From assembly GCA_946481625.1 (NCBI GenBank), contig CAMLOZ010000009.1, positions 1-19,104 on the forward strand: DNA of 19,104 bases. Direction: 5' to 3'. Shown one piece after another: positions 1 through 7,107 of the stretch. The notes beneath the pieces were generated by a model that was not told the origin of the DNA, did no database searches, and saw only the letters and a program-made list of their open reading frames with translations. Made by a program: the position numbers and the translations under genes. This DNA comes from an uncultured Haloferula sp. (GTDB lineage Bacteria > Verrucomicrobiota > Verrucomicrobiae > Verrucomicrobiales > Akkermansiaceae). How positions within the stretch are numbered: position 1 is the first letter of the stretch; each line of letters starts with the position of its first letter.

Positions 1-102
1 ACCGGGGGCCGTGTCCATGCGGATATATCCATGATATCGCATCACGGATTTTTCATGTTGAAAGCATGGACAAAATCCGCAGCCCTCCCAAATCTCCCGC
101 CC

Positions 103-945
103 GTGAAACTCTCTCCCGTCCTCGCTGCGGCTTCGATCCTGCCCGCCTCGCTTTCCGCTCATCCGATCAAATGGACGGCTACCGGCACAGTCACCCAAGT
201 GAGTGCCGGTGTCTACGGAAGCGTGGCGGTCAACGATCCGGTTGAGGTGGCATTTTCCTACGACTCCGACTCCTACATCAACGGGCTGGCCGCGCTGGAA
301 GTTCAGAATGGAATCTTCCAGTACAAGGCCGAATTTTCGGATGCGGTGAAGCTGAACATCAGCGTGAAGATCGGCGAGCAAGCCTGGGAGGCGTCCCTGC
401 CGGTTTCTCCGCGGGGCGAGGGAGTCTATTCGTTCCACAGTCTTTCGTGGGACGGCGGCGGCTCTCCGGATACCCTCACGCTCACCGTTTCTACCAGCGA
501 CAGCGGAACCTTCCCTGCATTCCCCTATACCGGGCCTAATACGGCCCGCCGCATGGAGATCATTTTGACGGACACTGTGCAGCCTTGCGATTTTCTGCAC
601 GGCCAAGACCTACCGGGAGGCGAGACCGATATTTCGCAGATCACGGCCGCCACCGGAAGTATCACCGCGGGCCTCCATGCCATCCGTTTCGCGTTGGATC
701 TCCCCAGCATCAAGGTGATCGAAGAAGAACCCAAGATCCCGATCACCATCCAGCGCACGCTCACCGGGCTGGAACTGAAATGGCACGGCAAACCCGGGGT
801 CGTGTACCAATTGCTGGAGAGCGACGATCTGACCGACTGGGAATTCGTCTCCGATCATGAAGGTCTCGACGAGGAAATCAGCGTGACGGTGGAGCCCTTC
901 GAGCTTCATCCGGAGCGGCGTTTCTACAAGGTGATCGAGCTTTGA
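103..945 (+). CDS. Secreted protein of unknown function with a Verrucomicrobia-type C-terminal module
   Basis: I do not recognise a function. From the GTG at 103 the protein has 280 residues and begins with a clean signal peptide (KLSPVLAAASILPASLSA, cleavage before HPIKW), which is why I prefer this start. In-frame ATGs at 31 and 55 would put a less typical stretch in front of that signal, and none of the three has a clear ribosome site. The N-terminal half (GTVTQVSAGVYGSV, then VEVAFSYDSDSY) resembles the beta-rich start of many exported PEP-CTERM-type proteins. The last 60 residues contain YQLLESDDLTDWEF and end RRFYKVIEL, like the C-terminal module common on secreted verrucomicrobial proteins. 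No PEP-CTERM anchor or membrane helix follows, so the protein is probably released or held by that module. The reading frame is well supported; start and role are uncertain. Confidence 0.75.
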   Translation: MKLSPVLAAASILPASLSAHPIKWTATGTVTQVSAGVYGSVAVNDPVEVAFSYDSDSYINGLAALEVQNGIFQYKAEFSDAVKLNISVKIGEQAWEASLPVSPRGEGVYSFHSLSWDGGGSPDTLTLTVSTSDSGTFPAFPYTGPNTARRMEIILTDTVQPCDFLHGQDLPGGETDISQITAATGSITAGLHAIRFALDLPSIKVIEEEPKIPITIQRTLTGLELKWHGKPGVVYQLLESDDLTDWEFVSDHEGLDEEISVTVEPFELHPERRFYKVIEL

Positions 946-953
946 GCGGGCGC

Positions 954-1418
954 TCAGATCCGTTTTTCCTCGATGTCATAGACATCGAACCAGTGATACA
1001 CGATGCGGTCCTTCGGGATGAATTCGTCGATGTAGTCTTCGAGGAAGGTCTGGAGTTCGATGTCCGTCTCGCTGATGCGCTTGTCGCGAAGGCTGTTGTT
1101 CCAGCGGATCACGTCTTCCTTCGAGCCGTTCTTCGCATGCTCGCGGATCCAGCGGTCCATTTCTTCGTCGGAGCGTCCCTCGGCCACGGCGTTGCGGAAG
1201 TCGTCGGGAGAGATGCCTGAGAATTCCAGGAACTGGCTGTCGAGCGGGCAGGCGTAGTGGTATTCGCCCTGGGTGCCGCAGAGTTCGGCGCGGCACTTGT
1301 CGAGGGCGCGGGCGGCGAGGACATAGCCCGCCAGTTTCTCGCGCGGGCTGCGTGGGAATTCCTTGGTTAGATCCTTGGCAAACTTGCGGACTTTCGGGTC
1401 GATGGTTTTCGTGCTCAT
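954..1418 (-). CDS. DUF5069 domain-containing protein
   Basis: The gene encodes 154 residues, close to the usual length of the DUF5069 family (about 140-150), which has no assigned biochemical role. Family hallmarks visible are KDLTKEFPRSPREKLAGYV near the N-terminus, ARALDKCRAELCGTQGEYHY, then CPLDSQFLEFSGISPDDF, and a segment of DEEMDRWI type. There is no signal peptide or membrane segment, so it is probably cytosolic. The open frame extends upstream to 1664, but similarity starts just after the ATG at 1418 and the upstream part is low-complexity Arg/Ala/Pro, so I chose 1418. Its stop lies 8 bp past the stop of the convergent secreted-protein gene. It is divergent from the Gfo/Idh/MocA gene across 196 bp, with no evident functional link. 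Confidence 0.88.
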   Translation of the reverse strand: MSTKTIDPKVRKFAKDLTKEFPRSPREKLAGYVLAARALDKCRAELCGTQGEYHYACPLDSQFLEFSGISPDDFRNAVAEGRSDEEMDRWIREHAKNGSKEDVIRWNNSLRDKRISETDIELQTFLEDYIDEFIPKDRIVYHWFDVYDIEEKRI

Positions 1419-1614
1419 GGGAAAAGCGGCCCTTGCAGGAATCATACCATGGGTCGGGAGGAACCGGGATCGCTCGGGATCAAGCACCGCGGGGCGGAGA
1501 AGAGTGGAGAACCACGGATCGGGCGGCGGCACCCTGCACGCCGGGGATTGCATCCCGCGACGGGGATGAACTTCCGTTTGCGCGCGCGAGGGTCCGGTTT
1601 TTCCTTCACCGGCC
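1419..1614. other. Divergent intergenic region, 196 bp
   Basis: This gap separates the start of the DUF5069 gene from the start of the Gfo/Idh/MocA oxidoreductase gene, so it should hold promoters for both directions. I see no convincing -35/-10 pair, no tRNA and no strong hairpin with a T-run. Open frames crossing it on both strands have GC-rich Arg/Gly/Pro composition and look non-coding. Neither flanking start codon has a clear Shine-Dalgarno sequence. Confidence 0.5.
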
Positions 1615-2718
1615 ATGAACACGATTGACCGCCGCCATGCCCTCCGCCTCGGTGCCGCCGCCACTGCCGCGCCGTTCCTGAATCTCCGCGCGCAGGAAGG
1701 CGGCGGGAAGAAGCTGGGGATCGCGTTGCTGGGACTGGGCGATTACGCCACGAACCAGCTCGGGCCGGCGCTGAAGCACACAAAGAATGCGCGGCTCGCG
1801 GGAATCGTGACCGGTTCTCCCGACAAGGTGCCGAAGTGGCAGAAGGATCACGAGCTCCCGGACGGAAACGTGTACGACTACAATACCTTGGAAAAGATCG
1901 CGGACAACAAGGAGATCGATGTCATCTACGTGGTGACGCCTACCGCGCTGCATGCGGAGTACACGATCCGCGCCTTGGAAGCGGGCAAGCATGTGATCTG
2001 CGAGAAGCCGATGGCTCCGGCCGAGGAAGACTGCGCGCGGATGATCAAAGCCGCGGCGGACCACAAGCGCACGCTGCAGATCGGCTACCGCCTGCACTGG
2101 GATCCCTTCCATTTGAAGCTGATGGAAGCGATCAAGACGAAGGAGTTCGGGGATTGGAAATCGATCGATACTTCCGATGCGGGACGGATGACGGATTTCA
2201 CGCGGCACAATGCCTGGCGGGTGGACAAGGAACTCGGGATCGCCGGGGCGCTCTACGACCTCGGCGTGTACGCGGTGCAAGCGGCGCTGTATTCGGCGCA
2301 GGAGCATCCGCTGAAGGTGACGGCGAAGAGCTGGACGGATCGGAAGGAGGAATTCAGCGAAGTGCCCGAGCACTGGGAGTGGGAGCTGGAGTTCTCCCGA
2401 GGGCGCAAGGCGAAGGGCTTCGCGAGCTACGGAAAGAACGGCAACCACGTGAAGGTGGAGACGGAGAAAGGGGTGATCCAGATCGAGCCTGCGTACGGGT
2501 ACAAGGGCCAGAAAGGGAGCACTCCGGCGGGGCCGATGGACTTCCAGCATGTCTTCCAGCAGCAGCTCCAGATCGAGGGGCAGGTGGATGCGATCCTGAG
2601 CGGCAAGCCGAGCAAGGTACCGGGCGAGATGGGCCAGCGGGAGATCCAGGTGATCCGCGGGATCATGGCGGCGGCGGAGAGCGGGAAGGCGTACGAGTTC
2701 GGGAAGTTCGCGTATTGA
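1615..2718 (+). CDS. Exported Gfo/Idh/MocA family NAD(P)-dependent oxidoreductase
   Basis: The protein has 367 residues, normal for this family of sugar and cyclitol oxidoreductases. It starts with a twin-arginine-like leader (DRRHALRLGAAATAAPFLNL, Arg6-Arg7), suggesting export of the folded, cofactor-loaded enzyme as in glucose-fructose oxidoreductase. A Rossmann fold follows: GLGDYA at about 40-45, VIYVVTPTALHAEY, then the family EKP motif (Glu130-Lys131-Pro132, in HVICEKPMAP). The C-terminal half has the mixed alpha/beta substrate domain with GALYDLGVYAVQAALY, where the family usually has a substrate-site D-x-G-x-Y/H pattern. The substrate cannot be read from sequence. Neighbours are not an obvious sugar operon, although a possible polysaccharide-active gene follows about 100 bp downstream on the same strand. 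Family assignment is firm; export route and substrate are inferred. Confidence 0.93.
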   Translation: MNTIDRRHALRLGAAATAAPFLNLRAQEGGGKKLGIALLGLGDYATNQLGPALKHTKNARLAGIVTGSPDKVPKWQKDHELPDGNVYDYNTLEKIADNKEIDVIYVVTPTALHAEYTIRALEAGKHVICEKPMAPAEEDCARMIKAAADHKRTLQIGYRLHWDPFHLKLMEAIKTKEFGDWKSIDTSDAGRMTDFTRHNAWRVDKELGIAGALYDLGVYAVQAALYSAQEHPLKVTAKSWTDRKEEFSEVPEHWEWELEFSRGRKAKGFASYGKNGNHVKVETEKGVIQIEPAYGYKGQKGSTPAGPMDFQHVFQQQLQIEGQVDAILSGKPSKVPGEMGQREIQVIRGIMAAAESGKAYEFGKFAY

Positions 2719-2784
2719 TCGGGGGGAGGTGTGGCGCAAAAGCCCGTCATCCTGCGTAGATGCCGCGCCTAACGGGGGAAACTA

Positions 2785-2823
2785 TTGCTTGAAAACATGT
2801 CCATTTGATTGTCTTTAAGAGAC
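2785..2823 (+). promoter_or_regulatory. AT-rich leader of the multidomain secreted protein, possible promoter
   Basis: The 40 bases before the ATG at 2824 are clearly AT-richer than the surroundings. A TTGAAA at 2789-2794 could serve as a -35 box, with a poor TTTAAG-like -10 at about 2814-2819, though the spacing (19 bp) is long. AAGAGA at 2817-2822 is a weak purine-rich stretch just before the ATG. The assignment is tentative. Confidence 0.25.
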
Positions 2824-4869
2824 ATGTATCTTTTTCGATTTGGAACGAAACTGCGTCGCGCGGTTCCAGGATTGATCGGAATTCTGGGGGTGGTTGCGGG
2901 CGAGGCGTTTGCCGGGGATGTGCTGCCGTCCCCGTCGCAGGCAGCGGTGGATGCGGCGAAGGCCTGCCAGTTGATCAGCTTCAACCGGAGTTTCTCGGGT
3001 GGTGCGCACACGAACGGCGCGTGGTTCGGCGGGGCGAACATCACCCTCGCCGTGGCGAGCTACGCCGGGAACACCGGTGCGGACGCGCGCCTGCTCGAGC
3101 AGATCCGGCATACGCTCACCGCCGGGAACGAGCCGACCTGCAACGGCGGGTATCCGGCGCAGCACGAACGGCATGCCACGGGGATGTTCGTGATCGTGAA
3201 GAACACGCCGAGGATCTGGGACCAGCTCACGGCGGGGGAGAAAGCGCGGATCGACCTGATCATGAAAGCGGCGCTGGTCGCGAATGCTTTCACGACTTCC
3301 GACAACAATCCGTACGTGAAGGGGGATACCCAGGAATATGCGCTCGATGGCGATGCCAACCTGAACCGCGATTGGAACCCGAACTACCGCGAGGGGATGA
3401 TCGGCGGCGTGCTCACGGGCATGGCCTACTTCGGAGGACCCGGGCCGACGCAGACGATCCTGACGAACTACAACCATTCTGCGTTCGTCACCGAGCTGAA
3501 CGCGAACAACCTGCCGAACATCTACGAGACCTTCAACTGGAAGGTCGCCAATCCGACCTCTAAGGCGCCCTCGGGCAACACGATCGAGGCGGCGGTGGAC
3601 ACTTACAAGTACTACGGGTCCACCCTGACGGACTACATGGAGATCTACGAGGCGCTGGTGAACGACACCTACGGGCGCAACGTGAACGCCGGCCTGAACA
3701 ACGGGGCGGGAATCGACGGCGCGGGAAAGATCGTCACGGGAGCGGACACGCTGCCGAACAAGGGCGCGCTGGGAATGCTGAAGGAGTTCAACGCGGTCGA
3801 TGCGAACGGCGCGCGGAGCTCCTGGGTCTATGCCTTCGATGGCTACCGCCCGCACATGACCAACCAGCTCGCGCTGATCACGAGCGGATTCTGGACGAAG
3901 GGCAGCGCCATCGCGAACAACGCGGTGACGCGCATGAACATCGGCAACACCGACCTGTGGTACAAGGCGGAGAAGGGCTACATCGGCTACGCAAAGGGCA
4001 AGGCGCAGAATACCGTGGACTACCCCTCCTACGGTCCGAGCCGCGGTTTCACCTACAACCGCTCGCTGTGGGAGGACGTGTTGAAGGTTTACCACGGCCT
4101 GCCGAGCACCGATCCCGATCCTGACCCGGATCCTGATCCGCCACCGGCCTATGCGGCGGGTGCGCGTATTGTGACGGATACCGCGACCGTGATCCGGGGC
4201 TCCGCGAGTTCCTCGGCAGCGAGCGTCGGGACCTTCGCGTTGGGAGCCTACGGTACGGTGCTGGGCGGTCCCGTCACCGCCGACGGCATCGAGTGGTGGC
4301 AGGTCTATACCGACAGCGGCCTGACGGGCTGGATCAATGGCGAGGATTTCGGTGCCGCGCCCGCATCCGAGTACTTGAACACGGCCAACGGCGGATGGCA
4401 GAATCGCACGATCCCGGCGCAGACGGGCAGCTTCACCCTCTCGTTCAACATGCGGCCCTCTGCCGCCAATATCGATGCGCTCACCGGCCTGTCGGCCTCG
4501 GCGGCTTCCAGCTTCAGCAATCTCGCCGCGGTCGTGCGCTTCGCGCCAAGCGGTGTGTTCGACGCGCGCAACGGCGGTGCTTACGCGGCGGCCAATGTCC
4601 TCAATTACCAGGCCGGGGTGACCTACCGGGTGCAGATGACGGTCAACGTGACCACCCGGACCTATTCGGCCACGGTCACGCCGCCGGGAGGATCGGCCGT
4701 TGTCATTGCGAACAACTACGCCTTTCGTACCGAGCAGGCATCGGTCACGAGCTTGGCCAATATCGGGGCCTCGGCGTCGATCGGGACCCACACCACCTCC
4801 GGAATTCTTCTGCAAGGGGCGAGCACGCCGCCTTCGGCACCCACGGGTCTGCGGATCGTGGAGAACTGA
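2824..4869 (+). CDS. Large secreted multidomain protein, candidate polysaccharide-active enzyme
   Basis: Starting at the ATG at 2824 (a TTG at 2809 is possible), the protein has 681 residues. A signal peptide ends near VVAGEAFA. Residues about 25-425 form one large domain rich in aromatic, Asn and Gly residues (NGAWFGGANITLAVASYAG, YPAQHERHATGMF, LNRDWNPNYREGMIGG). It looks mostly helical and resembles alpha/alpha-toroid polysaccharide lyases, but I cannot name a family or catalytic residues. A linker of five Asp-Pro pairs plus prolines follows (DNA 4111-4146). Then comes an SH3b-like domain (about 442-510, ending GLTGWINGEDF), and a concanavalin-like beta module (about 516-681: GGWQNRTIPAQTGSFTLSF, FDARNGGAYAAANVLNY) like those attached to some pectate and alginate lyases. 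The protein stops at PSAPTGLRIVEN, resembling the first strand of an Fn3 domain. The SGNH esterase 46 bp downstream may be co-transcribed. Confidence 0.85.
   Translation: MYLFRFGTKLRRAVPGLIGILGVVAGEAFAGDVLPSPSQAAVDAAKACQLISFNRSFSGGAHTNGAWFGGANITLAVASYAGNTGADARLLEQIRHTLTAGNEPTCNGGYPAQHERHATGMFVIVKNTPRIWDQLTAGEKARIDLIMKAALVANAFTTSDNNPYVKGDTQEYALDGDANLNRDWNPNYREGMIGGVLTGMAYFGGPGPTQTILTNYNHSAFVTELNANNLPNIYETFNWKVANPTSKAPSGNTIEAAVDTYKYYGSTLTDYMEIYEALVNDTYGRNVNAGLNNGAGIDGAGKIVTGADTLPNKGALGMLKEFNAVDANGARSSWVYAFDGYRPHMTNQLALITSGFWTKGSAIANNAVTRMNIGNTDLWYKAEKGYIGYAKGKAQNTVDYPSYGPSRGFTYNRSLWEDVLKVYHGLPSTDPDPDPDPDPPPAYAAGARIVTDTATVIRGSASSSAASVGTFALGAYGTVLGGPVTADGIEWWQVYTDSGLTGWINGEDFGAAPASEYLNTANGGWQNRTIPAQTGSFTLSFNMRPSAANIDALTGLSASAASSFSNLAAVVRFAPSGVFDARNGGAYAAANVLNYQAGVTYRVQMTVNVTTRTYSATVTPPGGSAVVIANNYAFRTEQASVTSLANIGASASIGTHTTSGILLQGASTPPSAPTGLRIVEN
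4111..4146 (+). repeat. Asp-Pro linker repeat (five DP units then proline run)
   Basis: The DNA repeats gat/gac-ccN codon pairs encoding five Asp-Pro units followed by Pro-Pro, between the large N-terminal domain and the SH3b-like domain. Synonymous codons vary among the units, so this is a protein-level linker under selection more than a fresh slippage tract. Such acidic Pro linkers separate modules of secreted carbohydrate-active enzymes. Confidence 0.85.
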
Positions 4870-4915
4870 AGATCGCCGGTAGGATTCCCGCGCGGCGCTG
4901 CGTAGAGTCGGGCAG

Positions 4916-5590
4916 ATGAAACGAACCGCTGTCGCGCTCGCGCTGTTGTTAGGGGGATGGTTGCAAGCCGCCCCCGATCCCGATCCCGCCCGGTTTGCCA
5001 AGGACATCGCGGCATTCGATGCGGCGGATGCGAAGTCGCCGCCGGCGAAGGGCGGGATCGTGTTCACCGGCAGTTCGAGCGTGCGGCTGCTGGACATCCC
5101 GAAGTATTTTCCCGGGACCGGGGCACTGAACCGCGGCTTCGGCGGCAGTCACATATCCGAGGTGAACCACTACCTCGACCGCTGCGTGTTGCGTTACGAA
5201 CCCTCGATCGTGGTTCTCTACTGCGGCGGCAACGACCTTTGGGACAAGAAGTCCCCGGAGCAGGTGGAAGAGGATTTCACGGAGTTCCGGACCCGCCTTT
5301 TCGAGAAGTTGCCGGAGGCGAAGCTGATCATCCTGGCGGTGCGACCGAGCCCGTCGCGGATCTCAATCATTGAGAATGAGGCCAACTTGAACGAGCGATT
5401 CCGCAAGGCGGCGGAGGCGGACAAGCGGATCACCTACATCGCCGGAAGCTGCGACCGCTATCTGGACGAAGCCGGCAATCCGATCCCCAAGTATTTCGTC
5501 GCGGATGGCCTGCACATGAGCCCTGCGGGCTACGAGATCTGGAAGGAGATCCTGACACCCCACCTGAAGGTGGCGGTTGCGGCCCCGTGA
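4916..5590 (+). CDS. Secreted SGNH/GDSL-type esterase
   Basis: The gene encodes 224 residues with a signal peptide (MKRTAVALALLLGGWLQA, then PDPDPARF). The SGNH blocks are in order: block I GIVFTGSSSVRL with the nucleophile Ser in GSSS, block II NRGFGGSHI, block III YCGGNDLW with the oxyanion Asn, and block V VADGLHMSPAGYEIW with the catalytic Asp and His. This is the compact periplasmic or secreted type often annotated as GDSL-type esterase, many of which deacetylate or de-esterify carbohydrates. The preceding multidomain gene ends 46 bp upstream with no visible terminator, so the two may be co-transcribed and act on the same polymer; that pairing is inference. Its stop is 7 bp from the stop of the convergent thioredoxin-like gene. 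No clear Shine-Dalgarno precedes the ATG. Confidence 0.92.
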   Translation: MKRTAVALALLLGGWLQAAPDPDPARFAKDIAAFDAADAKSPPAKGGIVFTGSSSVRLLDIPKYFPGTGALNRGFGGSHISEVNHYLDRCVLRYEPSIVVLYCGGNDLWDKKSPEQVEEDFTEFRTRLFEKLPEAKLIILAVRPSPSRISIIENEANLNERFRKAAEADKRITYIAGSCDRYLDEAGNPIPKYFVADGLHMSPAGYEIWKEILTPHLKVAVAAP

Positions 5591-5597
5591 GGGATCT

Positions 5598-6527
5598 TCA
5601 GTCCAGCGATTTGCGCTGCTCCGGAGTGAGGAATGTTTTGGCCCGTGCCGGATCGGTGCGAGCGAAAGCATTCACCTTGGTCGCCTGCTCCGGAGTGAGA
5701 GCGAGCCCGGCGAAAGGAGTGCCGCGAAGCTGTCGCTTCTGGTCGGAAGCAGGCGCGGCCCGATAGCCTTCGCCGAGCCATCCGGGCTTGGTGAAGCCGC
5801 CGGCTTTCGCGGACTTCCGCTGGTCCTCCGCCGTGAGGTAGAGGGCGTCCGACACTCCGGCTTGCTTGGCTGCCTGAATCAGAGCGTCGAGTGGGAGCAT
5901 CCGGGGATCGAAGTCGACGACGGTGACTTCCTTGCCATCGATGAAGCCCGCCTCGGTACGGAAGATGCCGGGAATCGCGCCGAGTTCCTTTTCGCCGGTC
6001 CAGAAGCAGGCTTGGGAAAAGGCGACGCGTTGCAGGGCGACGGGCGCCGGCCGCCCGGCCTTGGCGAGGGCATCGCGCATGCGTTGCATTAGTTCCGGTT
6101 TCTTCCAGACCAAGTCCTTGCGCGGGATGAGATCCTTGCCTCCGGAATCCAGGAAGCGGACCACCTGGTAGTTCCAAGCGGGTTCGTTGAAACGCTTCAG
6201 GATCTTCTCGTCCTTTCCCGGCTGGTTGTTGGCGATCAAGAGCGGGACGAAGTTTCCCTCGATCATCCGGACGACCTCCGGATCGCTCAGCACCTCGCGG
6301 CCGAAATCCTTGCAGCCCTTGCAGCCCGGGATTTCCTGGAAGAGAAGGAACACCGGCTTGCCGGAGGACTTGGAAGCCGCAAGTGCCGCATCGAGATCAC
6401 GGCCCCAAGAGACGGTGCCCGCTTCGACGGGATTTGCCCCCGCCGGACTTTCCTTTTCGGGTTGGCAACTTGCGGAAAGTCCGAGAGCCAGGATGGCTGA
6501 AATCATGGCGAAAGATGGACGGTTCAT
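5598..6527 (-). CDS. VPGUxxT-family thioredoxin-like protein, cysteine form
   Basis: The gene encodes 309 residues from the ATG at 6527. The open frame runs to 6665, but the start at 6527 gives a signal peptide ending LGLSASCQPEKE, with Cys21 as a possible lipidation site. The first half is a thioredoxin-like domain: WGRDLDAALAASKSSGKPVF, then FQEIPGCKGCKDF. Cys69 falls where the family has Sec (VPGUxxT), encoded by TGC at 6321-6323; Cys72 completes a CxxC. The second half (AFSQACFWTGEKELGAIPGI, FIDGKEVTVVDFDP) echoes methionine sulfoxide reductase A, with Cys174 in a CFW motif, and fits the type 2 architecture I recall for this family. A tail of GTPFAGLALTPEQATKVNA type ends the protein. Role is probably envelope thiol redox chemistry, but the substrate is unknown. 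It is divergent from the AhpD/sigma pair, another redox-linked module. Confidence 0.82.
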   Translation of the reverse strand: MNRPSFAMISAILALGLSASCQPEKESPAGANPVEAGTVSWGRDLDAALAASKSSGKPVFLLFQEIPGCKGCKDFGREVLSDPEVVRMIEGNFVPLLIANNQPGKDEKILKRFNEPAWNYQVVRFLDSGGKDLIPRKDLVWKKPELMQRMRDALAKAGRPAPVALQRVAFSQACFWTGEKELGAIPGIFRTEAGFIDGKEVTVVDFDPRMLPLDALIQAAKQAGVSDALYLTAEDQRKSAKAGGFTKPGWLGEGYRAAPASDQKRQLRGTPFAGLALTPEQATKVNAFARTDPARAKTFLTPEQRKSLD

Positions 6528-6590
6528 GGGTCCAGGTTGGAATCGATCCCTGCGCCGGAAAGTGGAACGGGGAATTTTTTCGTCAACCGG

Positions 6591-6617
6591 TGTCACGTTT
6601 TCCGCGGCTGTCTCGTC
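6591..6617 (+). promoter_or_regulatory. ECF41-type promoter (TGTCACG-N16-CGTC)
   Basis: TGTCACG at 6591-6597 and CGTC at 6614-6617 are separated by exactly 16 bases. The published ECF41 consensus, as I recall it, is TGTCACA-N16-CGTC, so only the last -35 base differs. It lies 25 bp upstream of the AhpD-like gene, which is followed by an ECF41 sigma gene, the classical position for such promoters. This supports autoregulation of the two-gene unit. Confidence 0.85.
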
Positions 6618-6621
6618 GATG

Positions 6622-6644
6622 ATGGTGCGCCGATGGCGCATCAT
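6622..6644 (+). promoter_or_regulatory. Start-codon hairpin in the leader of the AhpD-like gene
   Basis: Bases 6622-6631 pair with 6635-6644 around a three-base loop, giving a 10-bp stem with one G-T pair. The stem includes the first two bases of the ATG at 6643. With the -10 CGTC at 6614-6617, transcription should begin at about 6622-6625, so the mRNA would start almost directly with this hairpin. A second in-frame ATG at 6649 lies just outside it. A control function is inferred. Confidence 0.5.
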
Positions 6645-7107
6645 GAACATGCAACCCCGAATCAATCACGCAACCGCGGACCCGGCCTCGCTCCAAGCCA
6701 TGCTCCAGCTTGAGAAGCATGTCACAACCAATGACCTGCCTCATAACCTCCGCGAGCTGATCAAGCTGCGCGCATCGCAGATCAATGGCTGCGCCTATTG
6801 CGTGGACATGCATGCGCGTGATCTCCGCAAGAGCGGGGAGACGGAGCAGCGGCTGAACCTGCTCTGCGTCTGGCGCGAATCGCCGCTCTTCACGGAAAAG
6901 GAGCGGGCCGTGCTGGCTTGGACCGAGGCCGTCACGCTGCTGGCGCAGAGCCAGGTGCCGGATGACGTGTATGCGGAATTCGCCCGCCATTTCACCGAAC
7001 AGGAGCAGGTGCAGATCACGCTGCTGATCGGTACCATCAATATCTGGAATCGGCTGGCGGTGTCATTCCGGGCCGTGCACCCTGTGGCGGCCGCTGCCGC
7101 TGCCTGA
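6643..7107 (+). CDS. AhpD-like carboxymuconolactone decarboxylase family protein (ECF41-linked)
   Basis: The protein has 154 residues from the ATG at 6643 (152 if the ATG at 6649 is used). The open frame runs back to 6187, but the extra part lies antisense to the thioredoxin-like gene and upstream of the predicted promoter, so it is not coding. The redox-active site is INGCAYCVDMHARDL, with Cys50, Cys53 and His57 in the CxxCxxxH pattern of AhpD-type peroxidases. The alpha-helical fold includes NLRELIKLRASQ before and FTEKERAVLAWTEAVTLL after it. Such proteins act as thiol-dependent peroxidases or in unknown stress reactions. Its stop overlaps the sigma-factor ATG as TGATG, implying translational coupling. 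This is the 'C' of the COE (carboxymuconolactone decarboxylase/oxidoreductase/epimerase) partners of ECF41 sigma factors, and is presumably its main target. Confidence 0.93.
   Translation: MNMQPRINHATADPASLQAMLQLEKHVTTNDLPHNLRELIKLRASQINGCAYCVDMHARDLRKSGETEQRLNLLCVWRESPLFTEKERAVLAWTEAVTLLAQSQVPDDVYAEFARHFTEQEQVQITLLIGTINIWNRLAVSFRAVHPVAAAAAA

Noticed and set aside
1606..2739. A 377-codon minus-strand frame opposite the Gfo/Idh/MocA gene
   Set aside because: Its composition is Arg/Leu/His-rich with no recognisable motif, while the plus-strand protein has clear family motifs.
2815..5097. A 760-codon open frame on the minus strand antisense to the multidomain secreted protein
   Set aside because: It is Arg/Val/Gly/His-rich with no domain pattern and mirrors the codon bias of a strongly supported plus-strand gene; such antisense frames are common in high-GC DNA.
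6321..6323. Possible selenocysteine codon in the VPGUxxT-type protein
   Set aside because: The codon is TGC, not TGA, so this is a Cys homologue and no SECIS element is needed.
6187..6642. N-terminal extension of the AhpD-like frame
   Set aside because: It lies antisense to the signal-peptide and thioredoxin region of the neighbouring gene and upstream of the ECF41 promoter; AhpD-like similarity begins only after the ATG at 6643.
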